Notes: generated from the letters alone by a model not told the origin. A DNA stretch of 64,000 nucleotides from Candidatus Solirubrobacter pratensis (GCF_000425945.1 NZ_KE384480.1:962599-1026598), one strand, 5' to 3'; positions 25,639 to 33,245 are shown, counted from the stretch's first letter. Made by a program: numbers and translations.

Positions 25639-25979
25639 CCGCGCAGCTCGCCGAGCCGGTCCGGGTCAGCCGTGCCGAAGCGCTTGTGCGCGCGCACCGC
25701 CAGCGCCAGCAGGACCGCCGACACCGTCGCCTCCACGACGACGTCGGTCAGCGTGAGCGCCTGCACGACGGGGTCCACGACGGGCGTGCCGAGCGGCTGA
25801 TCGGCGAAGATCGGCGCGCGGCCGCCGGTGCGGTAGCCGACCGCGAGCAGGAGCACGTACGTCGACGCCTGCATCACGCTCAGGCAGAGCACGAGGTGCA
25901 CGAGGTGGCGGCTCGTGATGACGCCGTAGAGGCCGGCGAGCAGCAGCCACACCGCGACGATGAACGGCGCGACGCTCAC
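25635..25979 (-). CDS. mrpC: Mrp-type antiporter subunit C (NuoK-like)
   Basis: The 114-residue, three-helix protein matches MrpC/MnhC, the NuoK homologue. Helices lie at about 5-22, 27-48 and 69-92. The family pattern VDPVVQALTLTDVVVEATVSAVLLAL is visible near residues 66-92 with the conserved Glu. It overlaps mrpB and mrpD by 4 nt each. Confidence 0.9.
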   Translation of the reverse strand: MSVAPFIVAVWLLLAGLYGVITSRHLVHLVLCLSVMQASTYVLLLAVGYRTGGRAPIFADQPLGTPVVDPVVQALTLTDVVVEATVSAVLLALAVRAHKRFGTADPDRLGELRG

Positions 25980-26731
25980 TCGTCGCGGTGGCGCAGCAGC
26001 GCCTGGTCGAGGAACTCGGTCAGGATCAGCGTGATCGCCGCCGCCACCTCGACGCCGACCGCGACGTTGAGCACCGGGATCGTCCCGCCCGAGAGCAGGT
26101 CCCCGGTCGTGCCGAGCGGGAGGAAGTTCGCCATCGCCGCCGTCGCGAACACGAGCCCGCCGGCGGCGATCAGCACGTAGGCGCCCGCGCCGGCCGCCTC
26201 GGCGGCCTCGACGACGTCGACCGGCTGCGCGCGCTCGAGCGTGACCATGCGCCCGGCCACGTAGGCGAGCAGCAGCGCCGAGGCGAGCACGATGCCGCCC
26301 TGGAAGCCGCCGCCGGGCGTCAGGTGCCCGTGCGCGAGGACGTAGACGCCGACGACCAGGAGCGGCCCGGCGAGGGCCGCGCCCACGACGCGCATCGAGT
26401 CGGGCGTCCGCTCGGCCGCGGACTCGCGCCGCTCGATCGCCCGCCCGACCTCGCCGGACGCCCGCTGCACGCGCAGCAGCAACGTCGCGCCGATCGCGGC
26501 GCAGAACAGGATCAGCTCCTCACCGAGCGTGTCGATGCCGCGGATGTCGAACGTGACCGCGGCGACCGCCGAGGTCACGTGCCTCTGGCGCACGGCGGCC
26601 TCGACCGCCGCGGTTGCGTAGGGGCCGCGCGGGTGGCCGAAGTCCGGCAGCCCGGCGACGGCGGCGACGACCCACGCGCCGAGCAGCGCGAGGCCGGCGA
26701 GCGCGATCGTGCGGCGCGCCGCCCAGCTCAT
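25976..26731 (-). CDS. mrpB: Fused MrpA-C-terminal/MrpB-like antiporter subunit
   Basis: The 251-residue protein joins two modules. Residues 1-105 resemble the end of MrpA (MbhE-like), with FDIRGIDTLGEELILF near residue 60. Residues 115-251 are MrpB/MnhB, with YVLAHGHLTPGGGFQGG near residue 133 and several helices after it. In many bacteria the first module is part of MrpA; here it is carried by the B protein. It overlaps the genes on either side by 4 nt. It is a membrane subunit of the antiporter with no known catalytic residues of its own. Confidence 0.85.
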   Translation of the reverse strand: MSWAARRTIALAGLALLGAWVVAAVAGLPDFGHPRGPYATAAVEAAVRQRHVTSAVAAVTFDIRGIDTLGEELILFCAAIGATLLLRVQRASGEVGRAIERRESAAERTPDSMRVVGAALAGPLLVVGVYVLAHGHLTPGGGFQGGIVLASALLLAYVAGRMVTLERAQPVDVVEAAEAAGAGAYVLIAAGGLVFATAAMANFLPLGTTGDLLSGGTIPVLNVAVGVEVAAAITLILTEFLDQALLRHRDE

Positions 26732-26976
26732 TCGTCGCCCTCCTCGTCGCGGCGGAACCGCGCGAGCGCGAGCAGCGCCATCACGGGCACCGCGACGGCC
26801 GAGACCACGATCTGCGACAGCGCGACGTCGGGGGCGCCGAGCACGAAGAAGAGCACTGCCAGCGAGAGCCCGAAGAACCCGCCGACGACGACCTGGCGCG
26901 ACGGGTCGCGCACCAGGACCGTCGCCGTCCCGCTGACGGCGACCGCGAGCAGCGCGGCGAGCTGGAGCGCGGTCAC
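26728..26976 (-). CDS. MrpA C-terminal-like/MbhD subunit (DUF4040 type)
   Basis: The 82-residue, three-helix protein starts at GTG 26976 and matches the domain found near the C-terminus of MrpA and as the separate subunit MbhD in membrane-bound hydrogenases. GFFGLSLAVLFFVLGAPDVA near residues 33-52 is the most conserved part. Its presence as a stand-alone gene means the large NuoL-like part of MrpA is missing here. The GTG overlaps the mrpG stop (GTGA), and its stop overlaps the next start. Confidence 0.82.
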   Translation of the reverse strand: MTALQLAALLAVAVSGTATVLVRDPSRQVVVGGFFGLSLAVLFFVLGAPDVALSQIVVSAVAVPVMALLALARFRRDEEGDE

Positions 26977-27239
26977 CGGTGCAGCGCCCGCGCCGTCGCG
27001 TGCGTGAGCACGGGGGAGGTGACGATGATCAGCGCCGCGACGAGCAGCGCGCGGCCGCCGAGCGTGGAGATCGGATCCCACACGAGCACGGCGGCGGCGA
27101 CCAGCAGCGCGGCGGGCGTGCCGACGCCCGCGTAGTGCAGGCGATCCAGCGCCTCGCGCCGGAGCAGGATCCCCGCGCACGCGAGCAGCTCCAGCCCGAC
27201 GCCGGCGAACAGCAGCACGGTGACCGCGACGTCGCGCAT
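26973..27239 (-). CDS. mrpG: Mrp-type antiporter subunit G
   Basis: The 88-residue protein has three membrane helices and the MnhG/PhaG pattern: REALDRLHYAGVGTPAALLV near residues 29-48, then DPISTLGGRALLVAALIIVTSP. The ATG at 27239 shares a base with the mrpF stop (TGATG). It is a structural subunit of the antiporter. Confidence 0.88.
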   Translation of the reverse strand: MRDVAVTVLLFAGVGLELLACAGILLRREALDRLHYAGVGTPAALLVAAAVLVWDPISTLGGRALLVAALIIVTSPVLTHATARALHR

Positions 27240-27490
27240 CAGCCCAGCCGGCGTCCGAAGCGCAGGAACGCCAGCGAGCCGGCGAACGACGTCAGCCCGA
27301 GGATCAGCGCGAGGTCGCCGAACGGCTCGCGCTTGGTCCCGACGGCGATCAGGAGCATGACCAGCGTGGCGTCGACGCCCGCCGCCTCGAGCGCGACCAG
27401 TCCCTCGAGCAGCGGCCGCCGCACGGCCGCGAGCACCAGCGCGGCGAGCGCGAGCGTCAGCACCGCGGCGGCCCACAGCCACTCGTTCAC
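27239..27490 (-). CDS. mrpF: Mrp-type antiporter subunit F
   Basis: The 83-residue, three-helix protein matches MrpF/MnhF, with AAGVDATLVMLLIAVGTKREP near residues 37-57, including the conserved Asp, and a final hydrophobic segment (ALILGLTSFAGSLAFLRF). It starts at GTG 27490, overlapping the mrpE stop by 4 nt. Confidence 0.85.
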   Translation of the reverse strand: MNEWLWAAAVLTLALAALVLAAVRRPLLEGLVALEAAGVDATLVMLLIAVGTKREPFGDLALILGLTSFAGSLAFLRFGRRLG

Positions 27491-27849
27491 GGCGCCAACC
27501 GGTGGGTGAGCATCACGCCGCGCTCGCGGTCGACGGCGACCACGATCGTGCACGGCGCGAGCGAGTCGACCGCCTCCGCTTCGGCGCCGCCCTCGAACGG
27601 GACCTCCTCGTAGCGCCCGCGGGCGCCGGTCACCAGCACGGCGGCGAGCCGCAGCGCGTCCGGGAAGAGGTCGCGGAACGGCCTCCACGGGAGCCGCGGG
27701 CGCGAGATGCGCTGCCGCACCAGCACGGCGCCGGTCGCGCCGACCGAGGCGGCGATGGCGGCGATGACCAGCTCAGGCGGCGCCAGCGTGCCCACGAGGA
27801 GCACGTACAGCGCCGCCAGCGGCGGCCACCAGGCGAGCCATGCCTTCAT
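27487..27849 (-). CDS. mrpE: Mrp-type antiporter subunit E
   Basis: The 120-residue protein matches MrpE/MnhE. Hydrophobic helices lie at about residues 5-45 (PLAALYVLLVGTLAPPELVI). A conserved soluble tail contains PWRPFRDLFPDALRLAAVLVTG and a Thr/Val-rich strand region (SLAPCTIVVAVDRERGVMLTH). It is the first gene of the antiporter operon E-F-G-A'-B-C-D. The ATG at 27849 has no strong ribosome site. Only 55 nt separate it from the sigma-factor stop upstream. Confidence 0.85.
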   Translation of the reverse strand: MKAWLAWWPPLAALYVLLVGTLAPPELVIAAIAASVGATGAVLVRQRISRPRLPWRPFRDLFPDALRLAAVLVTGARGRYEEVPFEGGAEAEAVDSLAPCTIVVAVDRERGVMLTHRLAP

Positions 27850-27904
27850 CGCCTCCCGGAATACCCGGTGCGCGGCCGCGGATACCCGGGCGACGGCGGG
27901 CGGC

Positions 27905-28732
27905 TCAGGCGGGCGGGTGGCCGAGCCTGATCAGGTCGATCGTCGCGATCCGGCCGCCCGCGATCGTGAAGCCGGCGACCGCCGCGGTTCCCTCCGGGCC
28001 GTCGACCACGATGCCGGGCGCGCCGTTGACCATGCCGAGCCGGCAGCCGGGCGCGAAGCGCGGCCCGTTGATCGACGCCACGCGGGCCACGTCCGCCGTG
28101 CCCGTGGCGACGTGGCGCCCGTCGATCCGGAACACCGCATCGGGGGCGAGCACGGCGACGAGCGCCTCGAAGTCGCCCGCCCGCGAGGCGGCGAGGAACG
28201 CCGCGACGATCTCGCGCCGGCGCGTGAAGTCCGCATCCGGCGCCGGCGCCGCGCCGCGGACGCGCCGGCGCGCGCGGCTCGCGAGCTGGCGCGCCGCGGC
28301 GGGTGAGCGGTCCACCAGCGGCGCGATCTCGTCGAACGGCACCGCGAACATGTCGTGCAGGACGAACGCGAGCCGCTCGGCGGGCGTCAGCGTCTCCAGC
28401 ACGACGAGCAGCGCCAGGCCCACCGAGTCGGCGAGCAGCGCCTCCTGCTCGGGGTCCTCGCGTTCGTCGGCGATCACGATCGGCTCCGGCATGTGGGCCT
28501 CGTGGCGCGCCTGGCGGGCGCGCAGCATGTCGATGCACACGCGCCCGACCACGGTGGTCAGCCAGCCGCCGAGGTTGCCGATCGCGTCGGCGTCGGAGCG
28601 GCTCAGCCGCAGCCACGCCTCCTGGACGGCGTCCTCGGCCTCGCCGACCGATCCGAGCATCCGGTAGGCGACGGCCTGCAGCCGCGGGCGGTGCTGCTCG
28701 AACTGCTCGGCGTGCACGGTCTCGTGGGGCAT
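27905..28732 (-). CDS. ECF41-type RNA polymerase sigma factor (SigJ-like, SnoaL tail)
   Basis: The 275-residue protein has sigma region 2 (FEQHRPRLQAVAYRMLGSVGEAEDAVQEAWLRL split over residues 10-45) and region 4 (LTPAERLAFVLHDMFAVPF near 115-135, PAAARQLASRARRRV near 145-160). A C-terminal SnoaL-like domain (EIVAAFLAASRAGDFEALVAVLAPDAVFRID split over 170-205) characterises ECF41; this tail controls activity in place of an anti-sigma factor. The ATG at 28732 lies about 9 nt downstream of a -10 CGTC element, so the mRNA is nearly leaderless. An upstream extension of the frame is only antisense to the MFS gene. The gene probably activates itself and the divergent MFS gene. Confidence 0.92.
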   Translation of the reverse strand: MPHETVHAEQFEQHRPRLQAVAYRMLGSVGEAEDAVQEAWLRLSRSDADAIGNLGGWLTTVVGRVCIDMLRARQARHEAHMPEPIVIADEREDPEQEALLADSVGLALLVVLETLTPAERLAFVLHDMFAVPFDEIAPLVDRSPAAARQLASRARRRVRGAAPAPDADFTRRREIVAAFLAASRAGDFEALVAVLAPDAVFRIDGRHVATGTADVARVASINGPRFAPGCRLGMVNGAPGIVVDGPEGTAAVAGFTIAGGRIATIDLIRLGHPPA

Positions 28733-28740
28733 ATGTCGAT

Positions 28741-28795
28741 GACGGAGCGCGCCGCGGGAATGTGACGCGGTCACATCGTGGCGCACGCATCCGTC
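28741..28795. promoter_or_regulatory. Bidirectional ECF41-type promoter
   Basis: A perfect 17-nt palindrome ATGTGAC-GCG-GTCACAT (28760-28776) supplies overlapping -35 elements for both strands. Rightward, GGTCACA (28769-28775) is followed after 16 nt by CGTC (28792-28795). Leftward, CGTCACA (28767-28761) is followed after 16 nt by CGTC (28744-28741). Both closely match the ECF41 consensus TGTCACA-N16/17-CGTC as I recall it. Transcription would begin a few nt before the start codons of the MFS gene (28805) and the sigma-factor gene (28732). Confidence 0.75.
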
Positions 28796-28804
28796 ACGTG
28801 GGGC

Positions 28805-30244
28805 ATGCAGCCCACTCCTCTGGCATCGCGCCGCGGCAGGCTCACGCTCGCGCTGCTCTGCCTCGTCGCCTTCCTCGACTTCATCGACGCCTCGATCGTC
28901 AACGTCGCGCTCCCCACGATCCGCAGGGACCTCGGCTTCTCCGTGCAGACCTTGCAATGGGTCCCGAGCGGCTACCTGCTCACCTACGGCGGCTTCATGC
29001 TGCTCGGCGGGAGGGCGGGCGACCTGCTCGGCCGCCGCCGGGTGCTGCTCGCCGGCACGTCGCTGTTCGCGCTCTCGTCCTTGATCGGCGGGCTTGCGTG
29101 GAGCGCCGGCGTGCTGGTCGCCGCGCGGCTGTTCCAGGGCGCCGGAGCCGCCCTGATGCTGCCGGCGGCGCTCTCGATCCTCACGACGACCTTCCAGGAG
29201 GGTCCGGATCGCCACAAGGCGCTCGGCGTCTGGGGCGGGATGGCGGGCCTGGCCTCGGCGGCCGGCGTGTTCCTCGGCGGCGTGCTGTCGGAGGGCCCGG
29301 GCTGGCGCTGGGTGATGTTCGTCAACCTGCCGGTCTGCGCGATCGTGCTGGTCGCGGCGTTCCGGCTCATCCCCGGCGAGCGGCGGCGCTCCGCGCGCAC
29401 CGGCTTCGACGCCCGCGGCGCGTTCCTCGTCACCGCCGGCATGCTCGCGCTCGTCTACACGCTGGTCGAGGCGCCGGATGCGGGCTGGGGCTCGCTGCGC
29501 ACCGTCGGCGGCCTGGCCGGCGCCCTGGTGCTGCTGGCCGCGTTCGTGGTCAACGAGCAGCGCGCGAAGGCGCCGCTCGCGCCCCTGGAGATCTTCCGCA
29601 TCGACGGGCTCGGCGCGGCCAACGCGACCCAGCTGATCGGCATCGCCGGCATGGTGTCGATGTTCTTCTTCCTCACGCTCCACATGCAGGGCGTGCTCGG
29701 CTACTCGCAGATCCAGGCGGGCGCGGCCTACCTGCCGCTGTGCGGGGGCGTCGGCATCGCCGCCGGCATCGCGTCCCAGCTGCTGGCCCGGACGGGCACG
29801 CGGCCGGTGATCGTGGCCGGCGCGCTGCTCGCGGCGCTCGGCATCTACCTGCTCTCGCGAGCCCCGGTCGGCGGCTCGTACGCGAGCGACCTGCTGCCCG
29901 GGCTGATGATCGCCTCCTTCGGCCTGGGCTCGGTGTTCGTCGCCGTCACGACCGCGGCCAACGCGGGCGTGCCGGCCGACAAGGCGGGGCTCGCCGCGGC
30001 GCTGCTGAACACCTCCCAGCAGCTCGGCGCCGCGCTCGGGCTCGCGATCTTCTCGGCCGTCGCCACCGCGCGGACGAACCACCTGATCGCAGGCGGCGCC
30101 GGCGCGCCCGACGCGCTCGCCTCCGGCGTCCAGCGCGCGCTGCTCGCGTGCAGCCTCACGATCGTGGCCGCGGCCCTGATCGCGCTGCGCGCGACCAACA
30201 CGCGCGGGGAGGCGGCCGGCGCCGTCGGGATGGAGGCCGCTTAG
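28805..30244 (+). CDS. MFS exporter, DHA2 (EmrB/QacA) family
   Basis: The 479-residue protein has the 14-helix DHA2 layout, with LDFIDASIVNVALPTIRRDL near residue 25 (motif D1), GGRAGDLLGRRRVLLAG near 63-79 (motif A), and the antiporter motif C region GMAGLASAAGVFLGGVLSE near 142. It should export drugs or metabolites using the proton gradient. ATG 28805 is chosen because the predicted ECF41 transcript starts only a few nt upstream; the GTG at 28778 would precede the transcript. A hairpin terminator follows the stop codon. The substrate is unknown, but control by an ECF41 factor suggests a stress or detoxification role. Confidence 0.9.
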   Translation: MQPTPLASRRGRLTLALLCLVAFLDFIDASIVNVALPTIRRDLGFSVQTLQWVPSGYLLTYGGFMLLGGRAGDLLGRRRVLLAGTSLFALSSLIGGLAWSAGVLVAARLFQGAGAALMLPAALSILTTTFQEGPDRHKALGVWGGMAGLASAAGVFLGGVLSEGPGWRWVMFVNLPVCAIVLVAAFRLIPGERRRSARTGFDARGAFLVTAGMLALVYTLVEAPDAGWGSLRTVGGLAGALVLLAAFVVNEQRAKAPLAPLEIFRIDGLGAANATQLIGIAGMVSMFFFLTLHMQGVLGYSQIQAGAAYLPLCGGVGIAAGIASQLLARTGTRPVIVAGALLAALGIYLLSRAPVGGSYASDLLPGLMIASFGLGSVFVAVTTAANAGVPADKAGLAAALLNTSQQLGAALGLAIFSAVATARTNHLIAGGAGAPDALASGVQRALLACSLTIVAAALIALRATNTRGEAAGAVGMEAA

Positions 30245-30255
30245 CTCTTAAAGGG

Positions 30256-30286
30256 CGAAGCCCCCGCTGGTCAGGCGGAGGCTTCG
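30256..30286 (+). terminator. Hairpin terminator after the MFS gene
   Basis: CGAAGCCCCCGC (30256-30267) pairs with GCGGAGGCTTCG (30275-30286) with one mismatch around a 7-nt loop, 12 nt after the MFS stop codon. GGGGGTCT follows rather than a long U-tract. Confidence 0.7.
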
Positions 30287-30677
30287 GGGGGTCTCAAGCC
30301 ATGTCGTGGAGCGGCTGCGGTCTCCGTTTAGGGAGTGAAGGCAGTTCGCTGACGACGTGAGGGTCTACGCGTGGAGGAGAGGAGGTTCCTTGCGTCTGGC
30401 TTGGGGGGTTTCTGTCGTTCCGTTGGTCAGGCGGCTGCGACAAGCGGAACTCTGTCACCGCAGGCGTCCCAGCGGGGGATGGGAGAACTGGCGTCTTGGG
30501 GTACGGCCAGCGCCCAGTGGGGTAGGGCTGGCCGTACCCGGGGCCCGCCGCGGCGCGGCGGGGCTGCGATTTCCGCGATCTCCGGATCAGCGGCAGGACT
30601 GGGTTCCGCGCGCCGGGCGCCGCTGCCGGGGCTCCGGAGCGCGCCGGGCCATGTGGATCCCACGAGGGCTCACCACC
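30287..30677. other. Non-coding, structured intergenic stretch
   Basis: No convincing gene occupies these 391 bases; open frames here have unusual composition and no family resemblance. The stretch is unusually rich in inverted repeats. GGGTACGGCCAGC (30499-30511) and GCTGGCCGTACCC (30527-30539) form a perfect 13-bp stem with a 15-nt loop. GTTCCG (30417-30422) and CGGAAC (30445-30450) form another, and CCCGCCGC/GCGGCGGG a third near 30545. The motif GCGGCTGCG occurs twice (near 30310 and 30430). It could hold a small RNA or the remains of a mobile element; I cannot match a known RNA family. Confidence 0.4.
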
Positions 30678-31529
30678 TCATCCGATCCCGGCCGCGCGCA
30701 GCCGGCGGACGCTGCGGCGCAGGTCCGCGACCGGGTCGCCGGGGGAATCGGGGCGGCGGTCCTGCTCGACGGTCGCGAACCCCGCGTAGCCGGCATCGGC
30801 GAGCGCCCGCCGGGTGGCGGCGAGGTCGAGCAGCCCGTCGCCGACGGGGCAGAAGACGCCGGCGCGGACGGCGTCCCAGAAGCCGAGCCGGCGCTCGAGC
30901 ACGGCGGGCGCGACGTCCTTGAGGTGCAGATGCTGTAGGCGGGCCGCGTGGCGGCGGATCAGCGCGCCGGGGTGGATCCCCGCGTACAGAGCGTGGCCGG
31001 TGTCCAGGCACAGGCCGAGCTCGGGCGCGTCCGCGAGCAGCCGCTCGATCTCGTCCTCGAACTCGACGTAGCCGCCGGAATGCGGGTGGACGACGGCGCG
31101 GATGCCCCGGGCGGCGGCGCGGCGGGCGGCGCGGCGCAGCGTCTCGACCATCGCGTCCCACGGGCCGAGCCGCGGCGCGGCCTCGCTGCGGCCGGCGGTC
31201 GCGACGCGCGCCTGCGAGGGCCGGTCGATCAGGACGAGCACCTCGCCCCCGGCGGCCGCGATCGCGTCGAGCGCCGCGTCCGCGGCCGCGAGCACGGCGC
31301 CGGCGGCCTCCGGGCGGTGGAAGTCGTCGAACACGAACGTCCCGACCGCGTTCAGCCCGCGCTCGGCGGGCGCCGCGGGCGGGAGGTAGCCGACGGGCCC
31401 GAGCTCGAGCCAGTCCAGCCCGGCGCCCGCGATCCCGTCCAGGACGTCCGCGTAGGGCGGATTGGCGGCGTCACCGGCGAAGTCGACGCCCCAGGACACC
31501 GGGCCGCCGGCCAGGCGGATGCAAGACAT
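30678..31529 (-). CDS. Sugar-phosphate isomerase/epimerase family TIM-barrel protein (IolE-like)
   Basis: The 283-residue protein has the AP-endonuclease-2-like TIM barrel of inosose dehydratase and xylose-isomerase-like enzymes. Metal-site residues are seen as Glu in LDWLELGPVGYLP near 40, His in AVVHPHSGGYVE near 150, Asp/His in LCLDTGHALYAG near 177, His in LQHLHLKD near 203 and Glu in FATVEQDRR near 255. The start (PVSWGVDFAGD) resembles IolE. Nearby remains of an iolD gene support an inositol-catabolic origin, but an epimerase on another sugar is also possible. A palindrome immediately upstream (31532-31546) is a candidate operator. Confidence 0.8.
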   Translation of the reverse strand: MSCIRLAGGPVSWGVDFAGDAANPPYADVLDGIAGAGLDWLELGPVGYLPPAAPAERGLNAVGTFVFDDFHRPEAAGAVLAAADAALDAIAAAGGEVLVLIDRPSQARVATAGRSEAAPRLGPWDAMVETLRRAARRAAARGIRAVVHPHSGGYVEFEDEIERLLADAPELGLCLDTGHALYAGIHPGALIRRHAARLQHLHLKDVAPAVLERRLGFWDAVRAGVFCPVGDGLLDLAATRRALADAGYAGFATVEQDRRPDSPGDPVADLRRSVRRLRAAGIG

Positions 31530-31531
31530 GC

Positions 31532-31546
31532 GGTGATTGAATCACC
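31532..31546. promoter_or_regulatory. Palindromic operator candidate
   Basis: A perfect 15-nt palindrome GGTGATT-G-AATCACC starts 3 nt upstream of the IolE-like start codon, in the gap to the divergent small winged-helix gene. At this position a bound protein would block both transcription and translation initiation of the IolE-like gene. The binding protein is unknown; the adjacent winged-helix protein is one candidate. Confidence 0.5.
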
Positions 31547-31661
31547 TCTCGCCACGCCGCGCCGTCCGCTCCCCCCGGTAGCGTTCCGGACACCCGATCA
31601 AAGAGAGTGCCCCGGCGGACGCGCCAACGTCCCCGGGGCCGGCACAGGAGGCGGCACTCCC

Positions 31662-31943
31662 ATGCATCTGCACCGTATCGCCGGCCGGCCTGACGGCGTC
31701 GCGCGCCCCGGCACGGCCGAGTTCGATCACCAGCGGCGGCTCCTGCTGGAGCTGGCGGTCGATCCGCCGGTGGGCGGCGAGAGCGTCGCCGAGCTCGCGT
31801 CGACGCTCGACCTCGCCGCCGCGCAGGTCGAGGCGGCGGCCGCTGGGCTCGAGCGCGCCGGCCTGCTGGTCCGGCGCGCCGGGCGGCTCTTCGCGGCGCC
31901 CGCCGTGCTCGCGGTCGAGGCGCTGTGGCCGCTGGGGCTCTAG
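31662..31943 (+). CDS. Small winged-helix DNA-binding-like protein
   Basis: The 93-residue product starts at ATG 31662 with AGGAGG 10 nt upstream. The sequence reads as one helical/winged-helix domain: RRLLLELAVDPPVGGESVAELASTLDL, then AAQVEAAAAGLERAGLLVRRAGRLFAAP, the usual helix-turn-helix and wing pattern of MarR/ArsR/Rrf2-like folds. No effector domain is present. It may regulate its own promoter or the divergent IolE-like gene. Its stop overlaps the end of the convergent aminotransferase remnant. Confidence 0.65.
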   Translation: MHLHRIAGRPDGVARPGTAEFDHQRRLLLELAVDPPVGGESVAELASTLDLAAAQVEAAAAGLERAGLLVRRAGRLFAAPAVLAVEALWPLGL

Positions 31944-32812
31944 CGTCGCGCGAGCCCGTCGACGGCGGCGCGCAGCGCGTCCTCGGCCGCCTCCAGCGAG
32001 CGGTCGATGTCCTCCGTCGTGTGCGCCGCGCTGATGTGGCTGCGCCCCAGGCTCTCGGGCATCTCGAACACGCCGCGCGCGATCAGCTCGCGCCGGTAGC
32101 GGCCGAACAGCGCGTCATCGTTGCGCAGGACGTCGTCGTAGCTCTCCAGCGGGCCGTCCATGAAGCACAGCACGAACAGCGAGCCGAACCCGCCCACCAC
32201 GGCCGGGACGCCGACCCGCGCGGCGACCTCGGCAAGGCCCGCCCGCATGCGCTCGCCGAGCGAGAACAGGTGCTCGTGCACGCGCCCGTCCTCGAGCTGC
32301 TCGATCGTCGCCAGGCCCGCCTCGACGGCGACCGCGTTGCCGTTGTAGGTCCCGCCGAAGTGGACGTCGCCGGTGTCGGTGGTGTTGAAGCGCTCGAGGT
32401 ACTCGGCGCGCCCGGTGATCGCGGCGAGCGGGAAGCCGTTGGCGATCGCCTTGCCCAACGTCGTCACGTCCGGCCGCACGCCGGCGATCGCCTGGTAGCC
32501 GCCGACCCCGTGCCGGAAGCCGGTGATGACCTCATCGAAGATCAGCAGCGCGCCGGCCTCGTCGCACAGGCGGCGCAGGCCGTCGAGGAAGCCGGGGCGG
32601 GGGAGCAGTCCCGGCGAGTTGTGCGCGACGGGCTCGACGATGATCGCGGCGACCTCGCCCGCGTGCCGCTCCAGCGTCGCCCGCACGTCCTCGAGGTCGT
32701 TGTAGCGGCAGACGAGCGTCGCGTCGACGGCGGCGTCGAGCATGCCGGCGGAGTGCGGGTCGCGCCGCCCGACCTTCTCGGGGGCGCTCAGGACGTTCCG
32801 GAGGACGTAATC
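31940..32812 (-). pseudogene. Class III aminotransferase (glutamate-1-semialdehyde aminomutase-like), 5' part missing
   Basis: About 290 codons are intact, with the PLP-dependent fold type I signatures DEVITGFRHGVGGYQ near residue 117 and the Schiff-base Lys in DVTTLGKAIANGFPLAA near 140. HFGGTYNGNAVAVEAG and the C-terminal domain follow. The usual N-terminal 130-150 residues, including the first half of the large domain, are missing. Homology-like sequence (DYVLRNVLSAPEKVGRRDPHS) can be followed in frame back to about 32812 and then stops where an iolD fragment on the other strand begins. The first in-frame ATG (32743) would give a protein without a complete active site. It is therefore a truncated gene at a rearrangement junction. 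Confidence 0.7.
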
Positions 32813-33165
32813 GGGGGTTCGGATCGATCGACGGCCTGGCGCGCGAAGCGACGGGAGTGAGCGTCGGCAACCGCTTCACCGTGCCGGACGGGGCCCGCGC
32901 GCCGGCCGACTACGCGATGCTCGCCCAGGCCCTCGGCTGCCGGGGCGTCCGTGCCGAGGACGCGGCAGGCCTCGAGGCCGCGCTGGCCGCCGCGCGCGCC
33001 GGCGGCGCCACCACCGTGATCCACTGCCCGACCGCCGACGGCGACGTGCCGGACTCCGGTGCCTTCTGGGACCTCGGCGTGCCGGAGATCGCACACGAGC
33101 CGGAGGTGAGGCGGCGGATCACCGCCGCGCGCGATCGCCGCCGCGCGGCGCGCCGGCTGCGCTGA
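32809..33165 (+). pseudogene. C-terminal remnant of IolD (trihydroxycyclohexanedione hydrolase, TPP enzyme)
   Basis: The open frame gives NRGFGSIDGLAREATG, matching the NHGFASIG...SES segment of IolD. It continues through DYAMLAQALGCRGVRAED and TVIHCPTAD to SGAFWDLGVPEIAHEPEV, which is the IolD C-terminus. Only the last 115-120 residues of a protein of about 620 are present, so the thiamine-diphosphate enzyme cannot function. The remnant begins at the point where the minus-strand aminotransferase remnant begins. A GTG at 32857 could start a short peptide but has no support. Confidence 0.7.
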
Positions 33166-33245
33166 CGTTCGCACTGCGACAAATAGTCAAAGTGACTCAG
33201 GTTCGCACCGGGAGTCAGCATCAGTCACACCGTTAACCGGTTCCG

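Noticed and set aside
28778..28804. Upstream GTG start for the MFS gene
   Set aside because: It lies between the -35 and -10 elements of the predicted ECF41 promoter and would not be in the transcript.
27905..30082. Long minus-strand open frame covering the sigma factor and most of the MFS gene
   Set aside because: Only 27905-28732 resembles a protein family; the upstream part is antisense to the MFS transporter, and the ECF41 promoter places the transcript start near 28734.
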